Part shown: piece by piece, positions 41,896 to 49,964 of the stretch
Position numbering within the stretch: the stretch's first letter is position 1
Layout of the letters: each line of letters starts with the position of its first letter
Assembly (NCBI GenBank): GCA_937868015.1
Contig: CALMLW010000071.1
Span: 1 to 54,681, forward strand
Direction of reading: 5' to 3'
Length of the DNA stretch: 54,681 nt
Source: an uncultured Synergistaceae bacterium
GTDB taxonomy: Bacteria > Synergistota > Synergistia > Synergistales > Aminiphilaceae
The notes under the pieces: model-generated
What the model was told of the DNA's origin: nothing
Database searches by the model: none
The model's input: the letters and a program-made list of their open reading frames with translations, nothing else
Made by a program: the position numbers and the translations under genes

Positions 41896-43089
41896 TTACA
41901 GAGTAAGGGCCAAAAAGGCCTCCCAGGCGGACGCCAAATAAAGCAGGTCCTCAGGCACGTCGTACTTCGGATGGTGGAGCCCGTACTCACCTCCGGTGCC
42001 AAGGAGCATGAAACAGGAAGGGGCTTCCAGGGAGTAGAATGCGAAGTCCTCCCCCGCCAAGAGGGGGCGCTCCAGGATGTGAGCCATGTCCTCGCCAAAA
42101 AAGATCGACGCCCGTTCCGTCACTGCGGCGGAAAAATTTGGGTCGTTGATGGATTGAGGGTAGTTACGCCAATAGTTGACGTTGCCTGTGCCGCGAAAGG
42201 CCCGACAGATATCCGGCACGGTGCTCTCCATGAGCTGTTGAATGCGATCCCTCACGGCCGTGTCAAAGGCCCGGGCGGTGCCCCAGAGGTGAGCCCGTTC
42301 GGGGATAATGTTATGGGCTTCGCCGCTTTCTATCTGCCCCACGGAAATGACCACACTGTCCAAGGGGTCGAACTCTCGACTCACCAAATGCTCTAACCCC
42401 AATAGTACGTGGGCGGCAATCATGATGGGATCGATGCCCAGGTGGGGCGTGGCCGCATGGGCCCCCACGCCTTGGATCTCGATGTGAAACTTGTCGGAGA
42501 GGGCTGTAATGGGACCGGGCCTGGTAAAGAATTGGCCATAGGGAAGCCCGGGCCAAAAGTGAATCCCCAGGGCCCAACCAATGTTAAAAGAAGATATGAG
42601 CTTAGCCTCCGTCAGCTTGCGAGCTCCTCCCTTCCCCTCTTCCGCAGGCTGAAAGAGAAAGACCACGGGGCGAGAGAGCGTTTGACGCCGATCGGACAGG
42701 ATTTGAGCGGCCCCCAGGAGGGATGCCATGTGTCCGTCGTGGCCACAGCCGTGCATTATCCCAGGGATACAGGACCCAAAGGGAAGGCCCGTCTCCTCTT
42801 CCATGGCCAAGGCATCCATGTCGGCACGCAACATGAGCGCAGGACTTGACAAATCGCCCCTCAGGACTCCGATCACGGACGTGGGGGTACCAAAACCCCG
42901 GTGCACTTTGATTCCTTTTGTACTCTCCAAGACCTGTGCCACTCGCGTGGCCGTAAGGTTTTCCTCGAAGGCCAGCTCCGGGAACTGGTGAAATTCGCGA
43001 CGCCAAGCGATGATGTCCGACGCCATGCCCTCCGCTTCGTCCAACAATTCCGGCCCTAGGGCCGCAAAATTCTCATCGAAGTCCTTCAT
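41896..43089 (-). CDS. M20-family amidohydrolase (IAA-amino acid / N-acyl-amino acid hydrolase type)
   Basis: A 397 aa dinuclear-metal hydrolase of subfamily M20D. RREFHQFPELAFEE, LRADMDALAMEEETG, GIMHGCGHDGHMASLLGAA (metal Cys/His), FLFQPAEEGKGGARKL and LLAGEDFAFYSLEAPSCFML are the family motifs. It releases free amino acids from N-acylated or amide-linked substrates in the cytoplasm. The ATG follows AAGGA at 8 bases. It lies between the acyl-CoA ligase and the CbiA-like gene on the same strand. Confidence 0.92.
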   Translation of the reverse strand: MKDFDENFAALGPELLDEAEGMASDIIAWRREFHQFPELAFEENLTATRVAQVLESTKGIKVHRGFGTPTSVIGVLRGDLSSPALMLRADMDALAMEEETGLPFGSCIPGIMHGCGHDGHMASLLGAAQILSDRRQTLSRPVVFLFQPAEEGKGGARKLTEAKLISSFNIGWALGIHFWPGLPYGQFFTRPGPITALSDKFHIEIQGVGAHAATPHLGIDPIMIAAHVLLGLEHLVSREFDPLDSVVISVGQIESGEAHNIIPERAHLWGTARAFDTAVRDRIQQLMESTVPDICRAFRGTGNVNYWRNYPQSINDPNFSAAVTERASIFFGEDMAHILERPLLAGEDFAFYSLEAPSCFMLLGTGGEYGLHHPKYDVPEDLLYLASAWEAFLALTL

Positions 43090-43109
43090 CTTCCATGTCC
43101 TTTCTTTCC

Positions 43110-44492
43110 CTATGCGCCGGAAAGCCAGCGCCGAACGCCGTCAATACAGCTCCACAACTCCAGACGCATCTGGGAAATGACCCCTCGCTTTAAACTCCAT
43201 CCGTCGGTGGCAATCTGACCCCGATCCTTGGCGTCCATCACGGCCCACTCCGCCCGTTGGGACGCGGGAGAAGTCAGGGAAAAATGGCGGGGCCAATATC
43301 CCCGGCACCGTTCCCCGCTCCGCATCAGTGGGCCGGTCACCAACCCCTCCAGCTCCACCCGACGCTCCTCATCATAGCCCACCGTCTTTCCGAAACGTCC
43401 CTGACAAGATACCAGGCAAATGCCCCTTCGGGAAGAGGAGGGGGCTTCCACGGTAAGGTGTTCCCCGAGAAGGGCAGAACTTTCTCCTTCGACCAGGAAG
43501 GGCTTGTTTTGCATGGCAATCCTCCCCAGACCCTTGCGAAACCGGGGATCATCCACCATCTGATCCGCCGCCCAAAGGGCCCGGCCGTGCGGCACCCACA
43601 GGGCCCCCAGGTCTGGGGGCATCTCGGAGTCCGGAAGAAATTCGACGATTTGGGCCCCCAGGGACCGGAAGAGGTGGAGGGCCCCGTCCCCTCCCACCGA
43701 CAAGGCGGGGTGGCGTACAACGCCCACTTGGCACGGCTTGTCCAGAGGTTCGCACGGGAAAGGGGCTTCCGGCCACTCCGGCGCCATCTGCCCCATGGCC
43801 TCCACCAAAGGCCATATGATTTGATCCTCCATGTGCCGCACTTGGACCACAGCGGAGCGGAGCGAAGTGATCTTCATGGAGTGAGAATCCGCAGTAAAAA
43901 GAACGTCTTCGCCCGGAATATCTCGGTGAACGTGACTCGGCAAAAAACCCATGCTGATGAGGGGTATCCGGCGCCCCAGCTCTATTTCTAATAGTTGGTA
44001 TTCCCGGGGATTCAGCACCGAAGCGAAGCAGACCCCCATCTGCCGAGACTGGGGGGCTCCCTCGCTGATCTGAGAAAAGACCTGCTCGCAGCGCCGGGCC
44101 GCCAAAACCGCAGACATATCGGCATAGAGGATTGGCATGACGGGGGTTTCCAGTGCCTTCAACACCCGGAGGGACCCCCGGTCTACGGTGACGGTCTCCT
44201 CGTTCGACCCCTTGGCCAACAGAGGGCCTATGATGAGGTTCAGCGCGCCGTCGCTGCTGGCACACTGGAAGATGGCACGCATCACGTCGTCTCCCCCTGC
44301 CAGATAGGGATCCAACACCGTGACGGGCTGACGGCAAAGGAGCTGCAGCATCCGTACCGTCGTCTCGTCGATGCCCGCAACGAAAAGGCGCAGAGCATAC
44401 CCCCTCTCGACCAAGGCCGCTGCAAAAAGCACGGCCAAGGGGATGGATCCGACCTTCCGTTCATCTCCCAAGAACAAGCGATGTCGACGCAA
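43110..44492 (-). CDS. Divergent cobyrinic acid a,c-diamide synthase-like protein, probably non-catalytic
   Basis: A 460 aa protein whose order of segments follows CbiA/CobB. The N-terminal dethiobiotin-synthetase-like half has LIIGPLLAKGSN, TPVMPILYADMSAVLAARRC and GVCFASVLNPREYQLLE. The C-terminal glutamine-amidotransferase-like half has GALWVPHGRALW, MQNKPFLVEGESSALLGEHL and GYWPRHFSLTSP. The P-loop is degenerate (LGDERKVGSIPL, no GKT). The position of the amidotransferase cysteine (normally AECGG) reads VEGES, and the GHEFHYS motif is lost. Start TTG 44492 is inferred from AGGGGAGAG. No other cobalamin gene is near. Family assignment is by motif order, not a search. Confidence 0.55.
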   Translation of the reverse strand: MRRHRLFLGDERKVGSIPLAVLFAAALVERGYALRLFVAGIDETTVRMLQLLCRQPVTVLDPYLAGGDDVMRAIFQCASSDGALNLIIGPLLAKGSNEETVTVDRGSLRVLKALETPVMPILYADMSAVLAARRCEQVFSQISEGAPQSRQMGVCFASVLNPREYQLLEIELGRRIPLISMGFLPSHVHRDIPGEDVLFTADSHSMKITSLRSAVVQVRHMEDQIIWPLVEAMGQMAPEWPEAPFPCEPLDKPCQVGVVRHPALSVGGDGALHLFRSLGAQIVEFLPDSEMPPDLGALWVPHGRALWAADQMVDDPRFRKGLGRIAMQNKPFLVEGESSALLGEHLTVEAPSSSRRGICLVSCQGRFGKTVGYDEERRVELEGLVTGPLMRSGERCRGYWPRHFSLTSPASQRAEWAVMDAKDRGQIATDGWSLKRGVISQMRLELWSCIDGVRRWLSGA

Positions 44493-44582
44493 TGGGCTCT
44501 CCCCTTTGGAGCAAGAATGCTCTATAGTGTAGCATAACCCACAACCTGGCGACGATGGTTCGCACGGAGGAGGAAAAAAAGA

Positions 44583-45887
44583 ATGGCAGCGCCTTGGGTG
44601 GAGATCCGTCGAGTGGCAGATTTTGAGAATCGCGAAGTGACCATCAAGGGGTGGCTTTTCAACAAGCGGAGCTCGGGAAAGATCCACTTTTTGCAGCTCC
44701 GGGACGGCACGGGGTTCATCCAAGGGGTGATGGTAAAGCAGGCGGTCCCCGAAGAGGTCTTTGAATTGGCTAAGACGTTGTGGCTCGAGGCATCCCTTGA
44801 AGTCACTGGCGTGGTGCGGGCCGATGAGCGGGCTCCGTCAGGGTTCGAGCTGACGGTGACGGGTCTTCGGCCAATCCAAAACCCTTCAGAGGAATACCCC
44901 ATCGGGAAAAAAGACCACGGCATCGATTTCCTGATGGACCACCGCCACCTGTGGCTTCGAAGCCGAGGACAGCACGCAGTGATGCGAGTCCGGGACCAGG
45001 TGATCTGGAGCGCCCGGTCCTTCCTCAGGGATCGGGGTTTTCTCCTGGTGGACAGCCCCATATTGACTGGAGCCGTGGGAGAAGGAGCTTCGGGGCTCTT
45101 CGATCTGGACTATTTCGACACGGGAAAGGCCTTTCTCGCCCAGACGGGTCAGCTCTACGCCGAAGCAGCGGCGGCGGCCTATGGCAAGGTGTATTGCTTT
45201 GGCCCCACCTTCCGGGCCGAAAAATCCAAGACCCGGCGCCACCTCACGGAGTTTTGGATGATCGAACCAGAGGTGGCGTTCTACGACCACCACGACAACA
45301 TGAAGCTCCAGGAAGACCTGGTGAGTGCCATCGTCCGGGACGTGTTGGAAAACTGCGTTCCCCAGTTGACGATCCTGGAGAGGGATTTAGAACCCCTCCG
45401 CAAGGTAGTGGCCCCTTTCTACCACATCTCCTACGACGAAGCGGTGGATAAGCTTCGCTCCCTGGGAAGCGATATCCAGCACGGCGAGGATTTCGGCAAC
45501 GACGACGAAACGCTCCTGACCCAACAATACGACAAGCCTCTTTTCGTAGAATGTTACCCAAAAAAGGTCAAGGCGTTTTATATGAAAGAACACCCCGATC
45601 GGAGCGACCTGGTGCTCTGCGACGACCTTTTGGCCCCCGAAGGGTATGGGGAGATCATCGGAGGATCCCAGCGCGAGGACGACCTGGACCGGCTCCTGAC
45701 GCGCATTCGTGAACAAGGGCTACCGGAGGAGTCCTACAGCTGGTATCTGGACCTGCGGCGCTACGGGTCCTTCGTGCACAGCGGTTTTGGCATGGGCGTC
45801 GAACGCGTGGTGGCCTGGATCTGCGGCCTACAGCACATCCGGGAGGCCATTCCCTGGCCCCGGACGATCTATCGCATTCATCCCTAA
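44583..45887 (+). CDS. asnS: Asparaginyl-tRNA synthetase
   Basis: Class IIb aminoacyl-tRNA synthetase (434 aa) charging tRNA-Asn. OB-fold anticodon domain (about 10-100, VTIKGWLFNKRSSGKIHFLQLRDG); motif 2 in CFGPTFRAEKSKTRRHLTEF; motif 3 in FGMGVERVVAWICGLQHIRE. The YFDTGKAFLAQTGQLYAEAA segment fits AsnRS rather than AspRS. The ATG follows GGAGGAGG. Divergent from the CbiA-like gene (90 bases apart) and followed by a strong terminator. Confidence 0.95.
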   Translation: MAAPWVEIRRVADFENREVTIKGWLFNKRSSGKIHFLQLRDGTGFIQGVMVKQAVPEEVFELAKTLWLEASLEVTGVVRADERAPSGFELTVTGLRPIQNPSEEYPIGKKDHGIDFLMDHRHLWLRSRGQHAVMRVRDQVIWSARSFLRDRGFLLVDSPILTGAVGEGASGLFDLDYFDTGKAFLAQTGQLYAEAAAAAYGKVYCFGPTFRAEKSKTRRHLTEFWMIEPEVAFYDHHDNMKLQEDLVSAIVRDVLENCVPQLTILERDLEPLRKVVAPFYHISYDEAVDKLRSLGSDIQHGEDFGNDDETLLTQQYDKPLFVECYPKKVKAFYMKEHPDRSDLVLCDDLLAPEGYGEIIGGSQREDDLDRLLTRIREQGLPEESYSWYLDLRRYGSFVHSGFGMGVERVVAWICGLQHIREAIPWPRTIYRIHP

Positions 45888-45926
45888 AAAAGGCCGCTCC
45901 TCCAGAGGATATCCCTCCGCTGTAAA

Positions 45927-45969
45927 GGGGCCGGAAAGAGGGAAGGCTCTCCCTCTTCCGGCCCCTTTT
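45927..45969 (+). terminator. Terminator after asnS
   Basis: GGGGCCGGAA and TTCCGGCCCC lead a long stem continued by AGAGGGA/TCCCTCT with one bulged base, followed by TTTT. Convergent with the selenoprotein gene, whose stop lies 18 bases further on. Confidence 0.88.
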
Positions 45970-45986
45970 GCCCTAAGGCCCGCCCC

Positions 45987-46289
45987 TTAGGCGCGCTCTA
46001 AAAGGGCGTTTTCCACATAGAGGGTGATCTTCCACAGAAAGCGCGCATGGCCCACGCGCACGGCGCCTCCCTCCGTCCGGAGCTTGGCAGGGACCCAGAT
46101 CTTTACCCCATCCTTGGCCAAAGCCTCGTACCCCTGCGCATCTTCCGGGGCGCCGCCCTCCACGAGGGCGGCGTAGCGAGCCGCTCACCCTCCCCCCACC
46201 CGGCGAACGACCACATACCCCTCCCCGTTCCACTTGTCGCGGATCACCTGGAGAGCCTTGTCGGAGATCTCCAACGAACGCTTTCCCAT
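45987..46289 (-). CDS. HesB/IscA-like selenoprotein with in-frame UGA (Sec35)
   Basis: Read through the UGA at 46187-46185 the gene has 100 codons and ends with TAA at 45989. The first part is MGKRSLEISDKALQVIRDKW then GEGYVVVRRVGGG; after the UGA follow AARYAALVEGG, GYEALAKDGVKIWVPAKL and FLWKITLYVENALLERA. This is the HesB/IscA layout: an SDKAL helix, a strand, one redox residue, a DGVKI-VP strand and a closing strand. The UGA falls where IscA has Cys35. Eleven bases after it a 9-bp perfect stem (46173-46165 with 46159-46151) with loop CGTGG is placed like a bacterial SECIS element. The C-terminal Cys-x-Cys of IscA is absent, so it is probably not a simple cluster carrier. ATG 46289 has GAGAGG upstream. 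HesB-like proteins are a known prokaryotic selenoprotein family. A plain pseudogene is less likely because codons on both sides stay in frame. Confidence 0.82.
46151..46173 (-). promoter_or_regulatory. SECIS-like hairpin downstream of the in-frame UGA
   Basis: On the minus strand CGCCGCCCT-CGTGG-AGGGCGGCG: nine GC-rich pairs and a five-base loop containing GU. It starts 11 bases after the UGA, with the apical loop about 21 bases after it, within the range of known bacterial SECIS elements that bind SelB. It lies inside the coding sequence, as bacterial SECIS elements do. Confidence 0.7.
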
Positions 46290-46321
46290 GGCCCCTCTCC
46301 CCCTTCTCGTACGATAGACCA

Positions 46322-46350
46322 ATTATACCCCTATCGGGTATATTTGGCAA
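46322..46350 (-). promoter_or_regulatory. Promoter of the selenoprotein gene with a CsoR-type dyad operator
   Basis: On the minus strand TTGCCA (46350-46345), 17 bases, perfect TATAAT (46327-46322), 33 bases ahead of the ATG. The perfect dyad TATACCC-N5-GGGTATA (46324-46342) covers the spacer and most of the -10 box. Its AT-flanked C3/G3 arms resemble operators of the CsoR/CstR/RcnR family. The promoter overlaps the last codons of the pseudouridine synthase gene. Confidence 0.75.
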
Positions 46351-47281
46351 CCCTCCGGGGAGCGCCATCCAGAGGACCAAAGAAATGGACAAAATCCTCC
46401 GGCGCCGGGGCCACAAAGGTCCTCCCCGAAAGGCCCTCTAGGGGTGCCGGAAGGGAAGGCAGCCCCAGTTCTCGGGCGTGGAGAAGAGGGCGAGGGGGGG
46501 CGCCCGCTCCGGGAAGGGGAGTGATCACTCCATACTTACGATCTCCCCACACGGGGTACCCCCAGGCGGCGGCGTGGACCCGAGCCTGATGTGGGCGCCC
46601 CGTCTCCAGATCCAGGGCTACCAGAGCCAGGGGGGGCCGACGGATCATGGTACGAAAAATCGTCCGGGAGAAAGCTCCGTCCGGGGCCACGGTCACGGTG
46701 TTCGTGGAGGGGTCTTTGCGCAGGGGGAAGTCCACCGTCGCACCTTCGGGGATTTTTTCATCCCCCGTCCAGAGCACCGCCCAGTAGGTTTTTTCCACTC
46801 GCCCCAGGCGCCACGCCTCTTGCAGGGCGCGAAGACCTACCCCTGACCGGGCCACCAAGAGCACCCCGGAAGTGTTTCGATCCAGGCGGTGTACCGGAGT
46901 CGGACGAAAAGCCCCCCCGCCTTTCTCCCGGGCCCAGGCCCGCGCGGCCACGCTGTCCGGGGCGTCCCGGCCGGGCTGGGTCAATAGCCCTGCGGGCTTA
47001 TTCACGACCCAGAGCTCCGGGGCCTCCCATAGGATTTCCAAGGGTAGGGCCTTTCCTTCTCTCTCGGGAGGAAGACCCGGAGGAAGCCAGGGAGCCGTGA
47101 TTGTTTCTCCGGCGATCACGGGGTCTCCTCCCGCCCTTTTTTTGCCATCCACCCGCACTTCTCCCGTGCGAAGGGCCCGGGCAAGGGCCCCCAGGGGGAT
47201 CTCTGGCCAACGGAGCCTGAGGATCCGGTCCAGCCGCCTCCCTTCATCGTGGGATTCTACGCGGAAGGCGTCTCTTGCCAT
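46331..47281 (-). CDS. RluA-family pseudouridine synthase
   Basis: A 316 aa enzyme isomerising uridine in rRNA or tRNA. The N-terminal S4-like RNA-binding domain (about 5-65) has RLDRILRLRWPEIPLGALA. The catalytic domain has WVVNKPAGLLTQPG, HRLDRNTSGVLLVARS with the catalytic aspartate, and ETGRPHQARVHAAAWGYPVWGD. RluC/RluD are the closest named types, but target uridines cannot be assigned. The start overlaps the 3' end of the YhaM-like gene by 25 bases. Confidence 0.92.
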   Translation of the reverse strand: MARDAFRVESHDEGRRLDRILRLRWPEIPLGALARALRTGEVRVDGKKRAGGDPVIAGETITAPWLPPGLPPEREGKALPLEILWEAPELWVVNKPAGLLTQPGRDAPDSVAARAWAREKGGGAFRPTPVHRLDRNTSGVLLVARSGVGLRALQEAWRLGRVEKTYWAVLWTGDEKIPEGATVDFPLRKDPSTNTVTVAPDGAFSRTIFRTMIRRPPLALVALDLETGRPHQARVHAAAWGYPVWGDRKYGVITPLPGAGAPPRPLLHARELGLPSLPAPLEGLSGRTFVAPAPEDFVHFFGPLDGAPRRVAKYTR

Positions 47282-48291
47282 TTCCAGAATCGCCGCCCTG
47301 TGGCCTGGTGATAATCGCTGATGCCCAAGACATCTCCCATGGATCGCACCGTGTGGTCGTAGACGAAGAGGCGAAAATCCAATTCGTCCGCCGCCGCCAC
47401 CACCAAGGCCTCGGCAGTGGCGGGAAGCACGGGGGATCCGTACTCCTTCGCCCCGTGGTGGCTGAGCAGGATATGTCCCAGGTGGAGCGCCACGGTGGGT
47501 GCCAGGGAGAACTCTTCAGCCAGGCGGGAAAAGGCGGCGTACCCCAGGGCGATGTGATCGTGCACTGATCCCGAGAGGGTGAGCATGGGCATGGGATCCA
47601 GGCCGTAAGCATCGACCTTTCCCAGGTCGTGGAGCAGAGATCCCCCCAGCACCACGGATCGATCCAATGAAAAATCCCGGATGATATAGTCCTCGGCGAT
47701 GGCCAAGGCGCTCGATGCCACGGCCACGGTGTGCTCCAGCAGGCCGTGGACGTAGGCGTGATGGTGAGAGGTGGCAGCAGGGTACGTGGAGAACTTCTCC
47801 CATCTCTCCCCCCGAAAGACGTGCTGTAAAAAGCCCTTCACGGGATCTTCGGCCCGGTCCACGAGTTCCCGAAAGCGCCGCTCCAGGTCGACAAAGGGGA
47901 TAGGAGACTTGCGGACATAGGCATGGGGAGGATTTTTTTCCTGATTAAGGAGATACACTTTGGAAAAAGTGTACTGGGGGCGGCCGTTGTAGGACGACAC
48001 CTTTCCTTGGACTCCCACGGTACATCCGCTGATCCGAGAAAAAAAGGCGTCTTGGGACGGGTCGACCCGCCGGGGCTCCTCTTCCTCGACCCGGCGGTCG
48101 TACCATTCGCTATTGCTCCACACCTTGGCTTCCAGGGTTCCATCCCCATCCATGACGGCGACGTCCCAGTAGGGTTTCTGGTTTTTGTCCAGTTTTTGTG
48201 TGATGGAAGTCGCCACAAACTTTCCCCAGAAGACCCCTCCTTCGGATAGGTCTCGAACCTGTGCGATGGAAAATACTTGCTGATCGGCCAT
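47257..48291 (-). CDS. YhaM-like 3'-5' exoribonuclease (OB fold plus HD domain)
   Basis: A 344 aa protein. The N-terminal OB domain (about 10-115) has KPYWDVAVMDGDGTLEAKVW. The HD metal-dependent phosphohydrolase domain has HHAYVHGLLEHTVAVASSAL, LLHDLGKVDAYGL and LGHILLSHHGAKEYGSPVLP. This combination is that of the Firmicute YhaM exoribonuclease. The ATG follows GGAGGAG. It precedes the pseudouridine synthase with overlap, an RNA-processing pair. Confidence 0.9.
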   Translation of the reverse strand: MADQQVFSIAQVRDLSEGGVFWGKFVATSITQKLDKNQKPYWDVAVMDGDGTLEAKVWSNSEWYDRRVEEEEPRRVDPSQDAFFSRISGCTVGVQGKVSSYNGRPQYTFSKVYLLNQEKNPPHAYVRKSPIPFVDLERRFRELVDRAEDPVKGFLQHVFRGERWEKFSTYPAATSHHHAYVHGLLEHTVAVASSALAIAEDYIIRDFSLDRSVVLGGSLLHDLGKVDAYGLDPMPMLTLSGSVHDHIALGYAAFSRLAEEFSLAPTVALHLGHILLSHHGAKEYGSPVLPATAEALVVAAADELDFRLFVYDHTVRSMGDVLGISDYHQATGRRFWKWQETPSA

Positions 48292-49004
48292 TCACTCCAC
48301 TCCTCCTAAGCCTTTCCCGGAGCAATCCTGGGAAAGAGATTGACGTAGGTCGCGGACCTCTGCGACGGGTAGCGGGCCCATCGCCGTCGGTTCGTCCCCG
48401 GAAATTGCCCTTCGGCGGGAAGAGCTTCCGCGATTCCCGACGGCGGCGATAGGTGCTTCGATGAAGCCCCCTGGGGCCATGCGCCATCGGACCACGACCA
48501 AGGGCACGCAGCCCCCACGGCTCCCTTGCGGCGATCTCTCCGTAACTATGATAACCGGTAATCCACGACCACGCCATGGTAACTCCTGTGGCCAAGGAAA
48601 AAAACGCCCGGGGGAGCAGATTGCCAGGCTGGCCCGGAGCCCTCTCCTCGGGGTTTTCGGCTCCGCCCTTCCGTGGCCTATTTCCCGGCGGTGTTGGATC
48701 CTTTAGGGATGGACGGAGGTTCTTTCACGGCAAGATTGACGGGCGGCACGACGCCCCCGGGGCGGAAGCGGGATCTTCTCCCGAGACGGGGGTTGCCTCA
48801 TGGGGTTTCCCGGCGACGCAAAAATCTCTTGCGGGCCCGGGTATTTTCCCCCGGCAAAAAACTCCGTTGTGCAGCTTTCCGAAGAAACCCTGGGGTAAAA
48901 TTACAGGATCTGGGGCCTCCGCCGCGAGCCACGGGAAGAGGCGACGGAGGACGAGGCAGTGGATATCACGGCAAGAATCGATTCTTCTCCGAGGAGGGTT
49001 TTTG
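48292..49004. other. 713-base region without a confident gene
   Basis: A minus-strand frame 48292-48507 (71 codons from GTG, GGGGG upstream, stop TGA adjoining the YhaM-like ATG) is possible but has unconvincing composition. On the plus strand TAAAAT near 48896 may be a -10 box for the NUDIX gene, with a poor -35. I looked for RNase P, tmRNA and 6S RNA cores and found none. Confidence 0.4.
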
Positions 49005-49439
49005 ATGAAAATTCGCCCCGCCGCGTGGATCACCCGCTCCGACCGGGTACTGATGTTGCGCTACGCCTACCCCGGAGGAACGCTCTTTTCCCTCCCGGGG
49101 GGAGGGCAGGAGGAGGGAGAAAACCTGGAAGACACGTTACGCCGTGAGCTCCGGGAAGAGCTGGCGATGACGGTGGAGGTGGGCCCCCTGATATGGGCGG
49201 GAGAAACATCCCCCATGCACCATCTTCCCGCCACGCTACACATCCTTTTCCGGTGTGCCCCCGGGGAGGCCCCCCCTCGACTTCAACCTCATCACACCAA
49301 GGCCCAAGAGATCCTGTGGGTTCCGCTGGAAGACATTCCTCGGCTTACGCTCTACCCCGCCGTGGGCCCATGGGTGGCGCTCTTTGACACTCAAGGCGCC
49401 GCCTACGCAAGGGTCCTTCCTCCCCGTCCTTGGCTTTAG
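49005..49439 (+). CDS. NUDIX hydrolase
   Basis: A 144 aa nucleoside-diphosphate-linked-moiety hydrolase. The NUDIX box is complete: GGGQEEGENLEDTLRRELRE followed by EL, matching G-x5-E-x7-REUxEE. MKIRPAAWITRSDRVLMLRY forms the first strands. Substrate (oxidised nucleotide, nucleotide sugar or other) is not evident. ATG 49005 follows GAGGAGG at 7 bases; a longer in-frame reading from 48576 lacks support. Confidence 0.9.
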   Translation: MKIRPAAWITRSDRVLMLRYAYPGGTLFSLPGGGQEEGENLEDTLRRELREELAMTVEVGPLIWAGETSPMHHLPATLHILFRCAPGEAPPRLQPHHTKAQEILWVPLEDIPRLTLYPAVGPWVALFDTQGAAYARVLPPRPWL

Positions 49440-49559
49440 AGCGAAACGCCATGACGATCGACGATTTCGCCCAGGGATCACCGAAGGGCCGCCCCTCCGA
49501 GTGCCCGAGGGGCGCGGCGGAGGGGCAAGGGACCCCCTAACGGGAGGGGCTTCGGGAAT

Positions 49560-49964
49560 TCAGGCACAGAAGGAGTGGGAGGTCAGGGGAAAGGAGTCGA
49601 AATGAAACGATCGGCCGTAGGCGATCTTGGCCGCCCACCTTTGCGGAGACCAAGAGGAGTCTTCCTCTTCCTGGAGCGGGTCGCGAGGTTCCAAGGGCAA
49701 TGACTCCCTTCGATCCTCTCCGCCATAAAAATCGCGCGGAGGGGCCCCTAGCCAGGCGAGTACCGATACGCGCCCCCCGGAGATCTTCCGGGACAGAAGG
49801 AGGGCGCTGTCGTAGGAGGCGGAAGACGTCCGAGGCAGAGGGCCTCGAAGGGCCATGCCAAAGGGCATAAAGGGACGATCCTCGAGCGCCTTTCGCGACG
49901 GACGCCGAGACCTGGGCACGACCAGGTCCATATAGCTCGGCCATGCAAGCATCCGGGTGTTCAC
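49560..49964 (-). CDS. Possible hypothetical protein
   Basis: A 134-codon frame with mostly G/C third positions, starting at GTG 49964 behind GGAGGG. It includes SASYDSALLLSRKISGGRVS and WAAKIAYGRSFHFDSFPL, with mixed hydrophobic and charged residues like a soluble protein. No family is recognised. It is the only minus-strand candidate among plus-strand genes, so it may be a chance frame. Confidence 0.35.
   Translation of the reverse strand: MNTRMLAWPSYMDLVVPRSRRPSRKALEDRPFMPFGMALRGPLPRTSSASYDSALLLSRKISGGRVSVLAWLGAPPRDFYGGEDRRESLPLEPRDPLQEEEDSSWSPQRWAAKIAYGRSFHFDSFPLTSHSFCA

Noticed and set aside
40350-42098. Longer start for the acyl-CoA ligase at 42098
   Set aside because: The first 83 residues are a shadow of the M20 gene; family similarity begins at MPFCRLDQIIDD (41849), which has AGGAG upstream.
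45973-46416. A 147-codon minus-strand frame over the selenoprotein gene
   Set aside because: Arg/Gly-rich composition typical of a shadow frame, no ribosome binding site, and it conflicts with the well-supported HesB-like frame.
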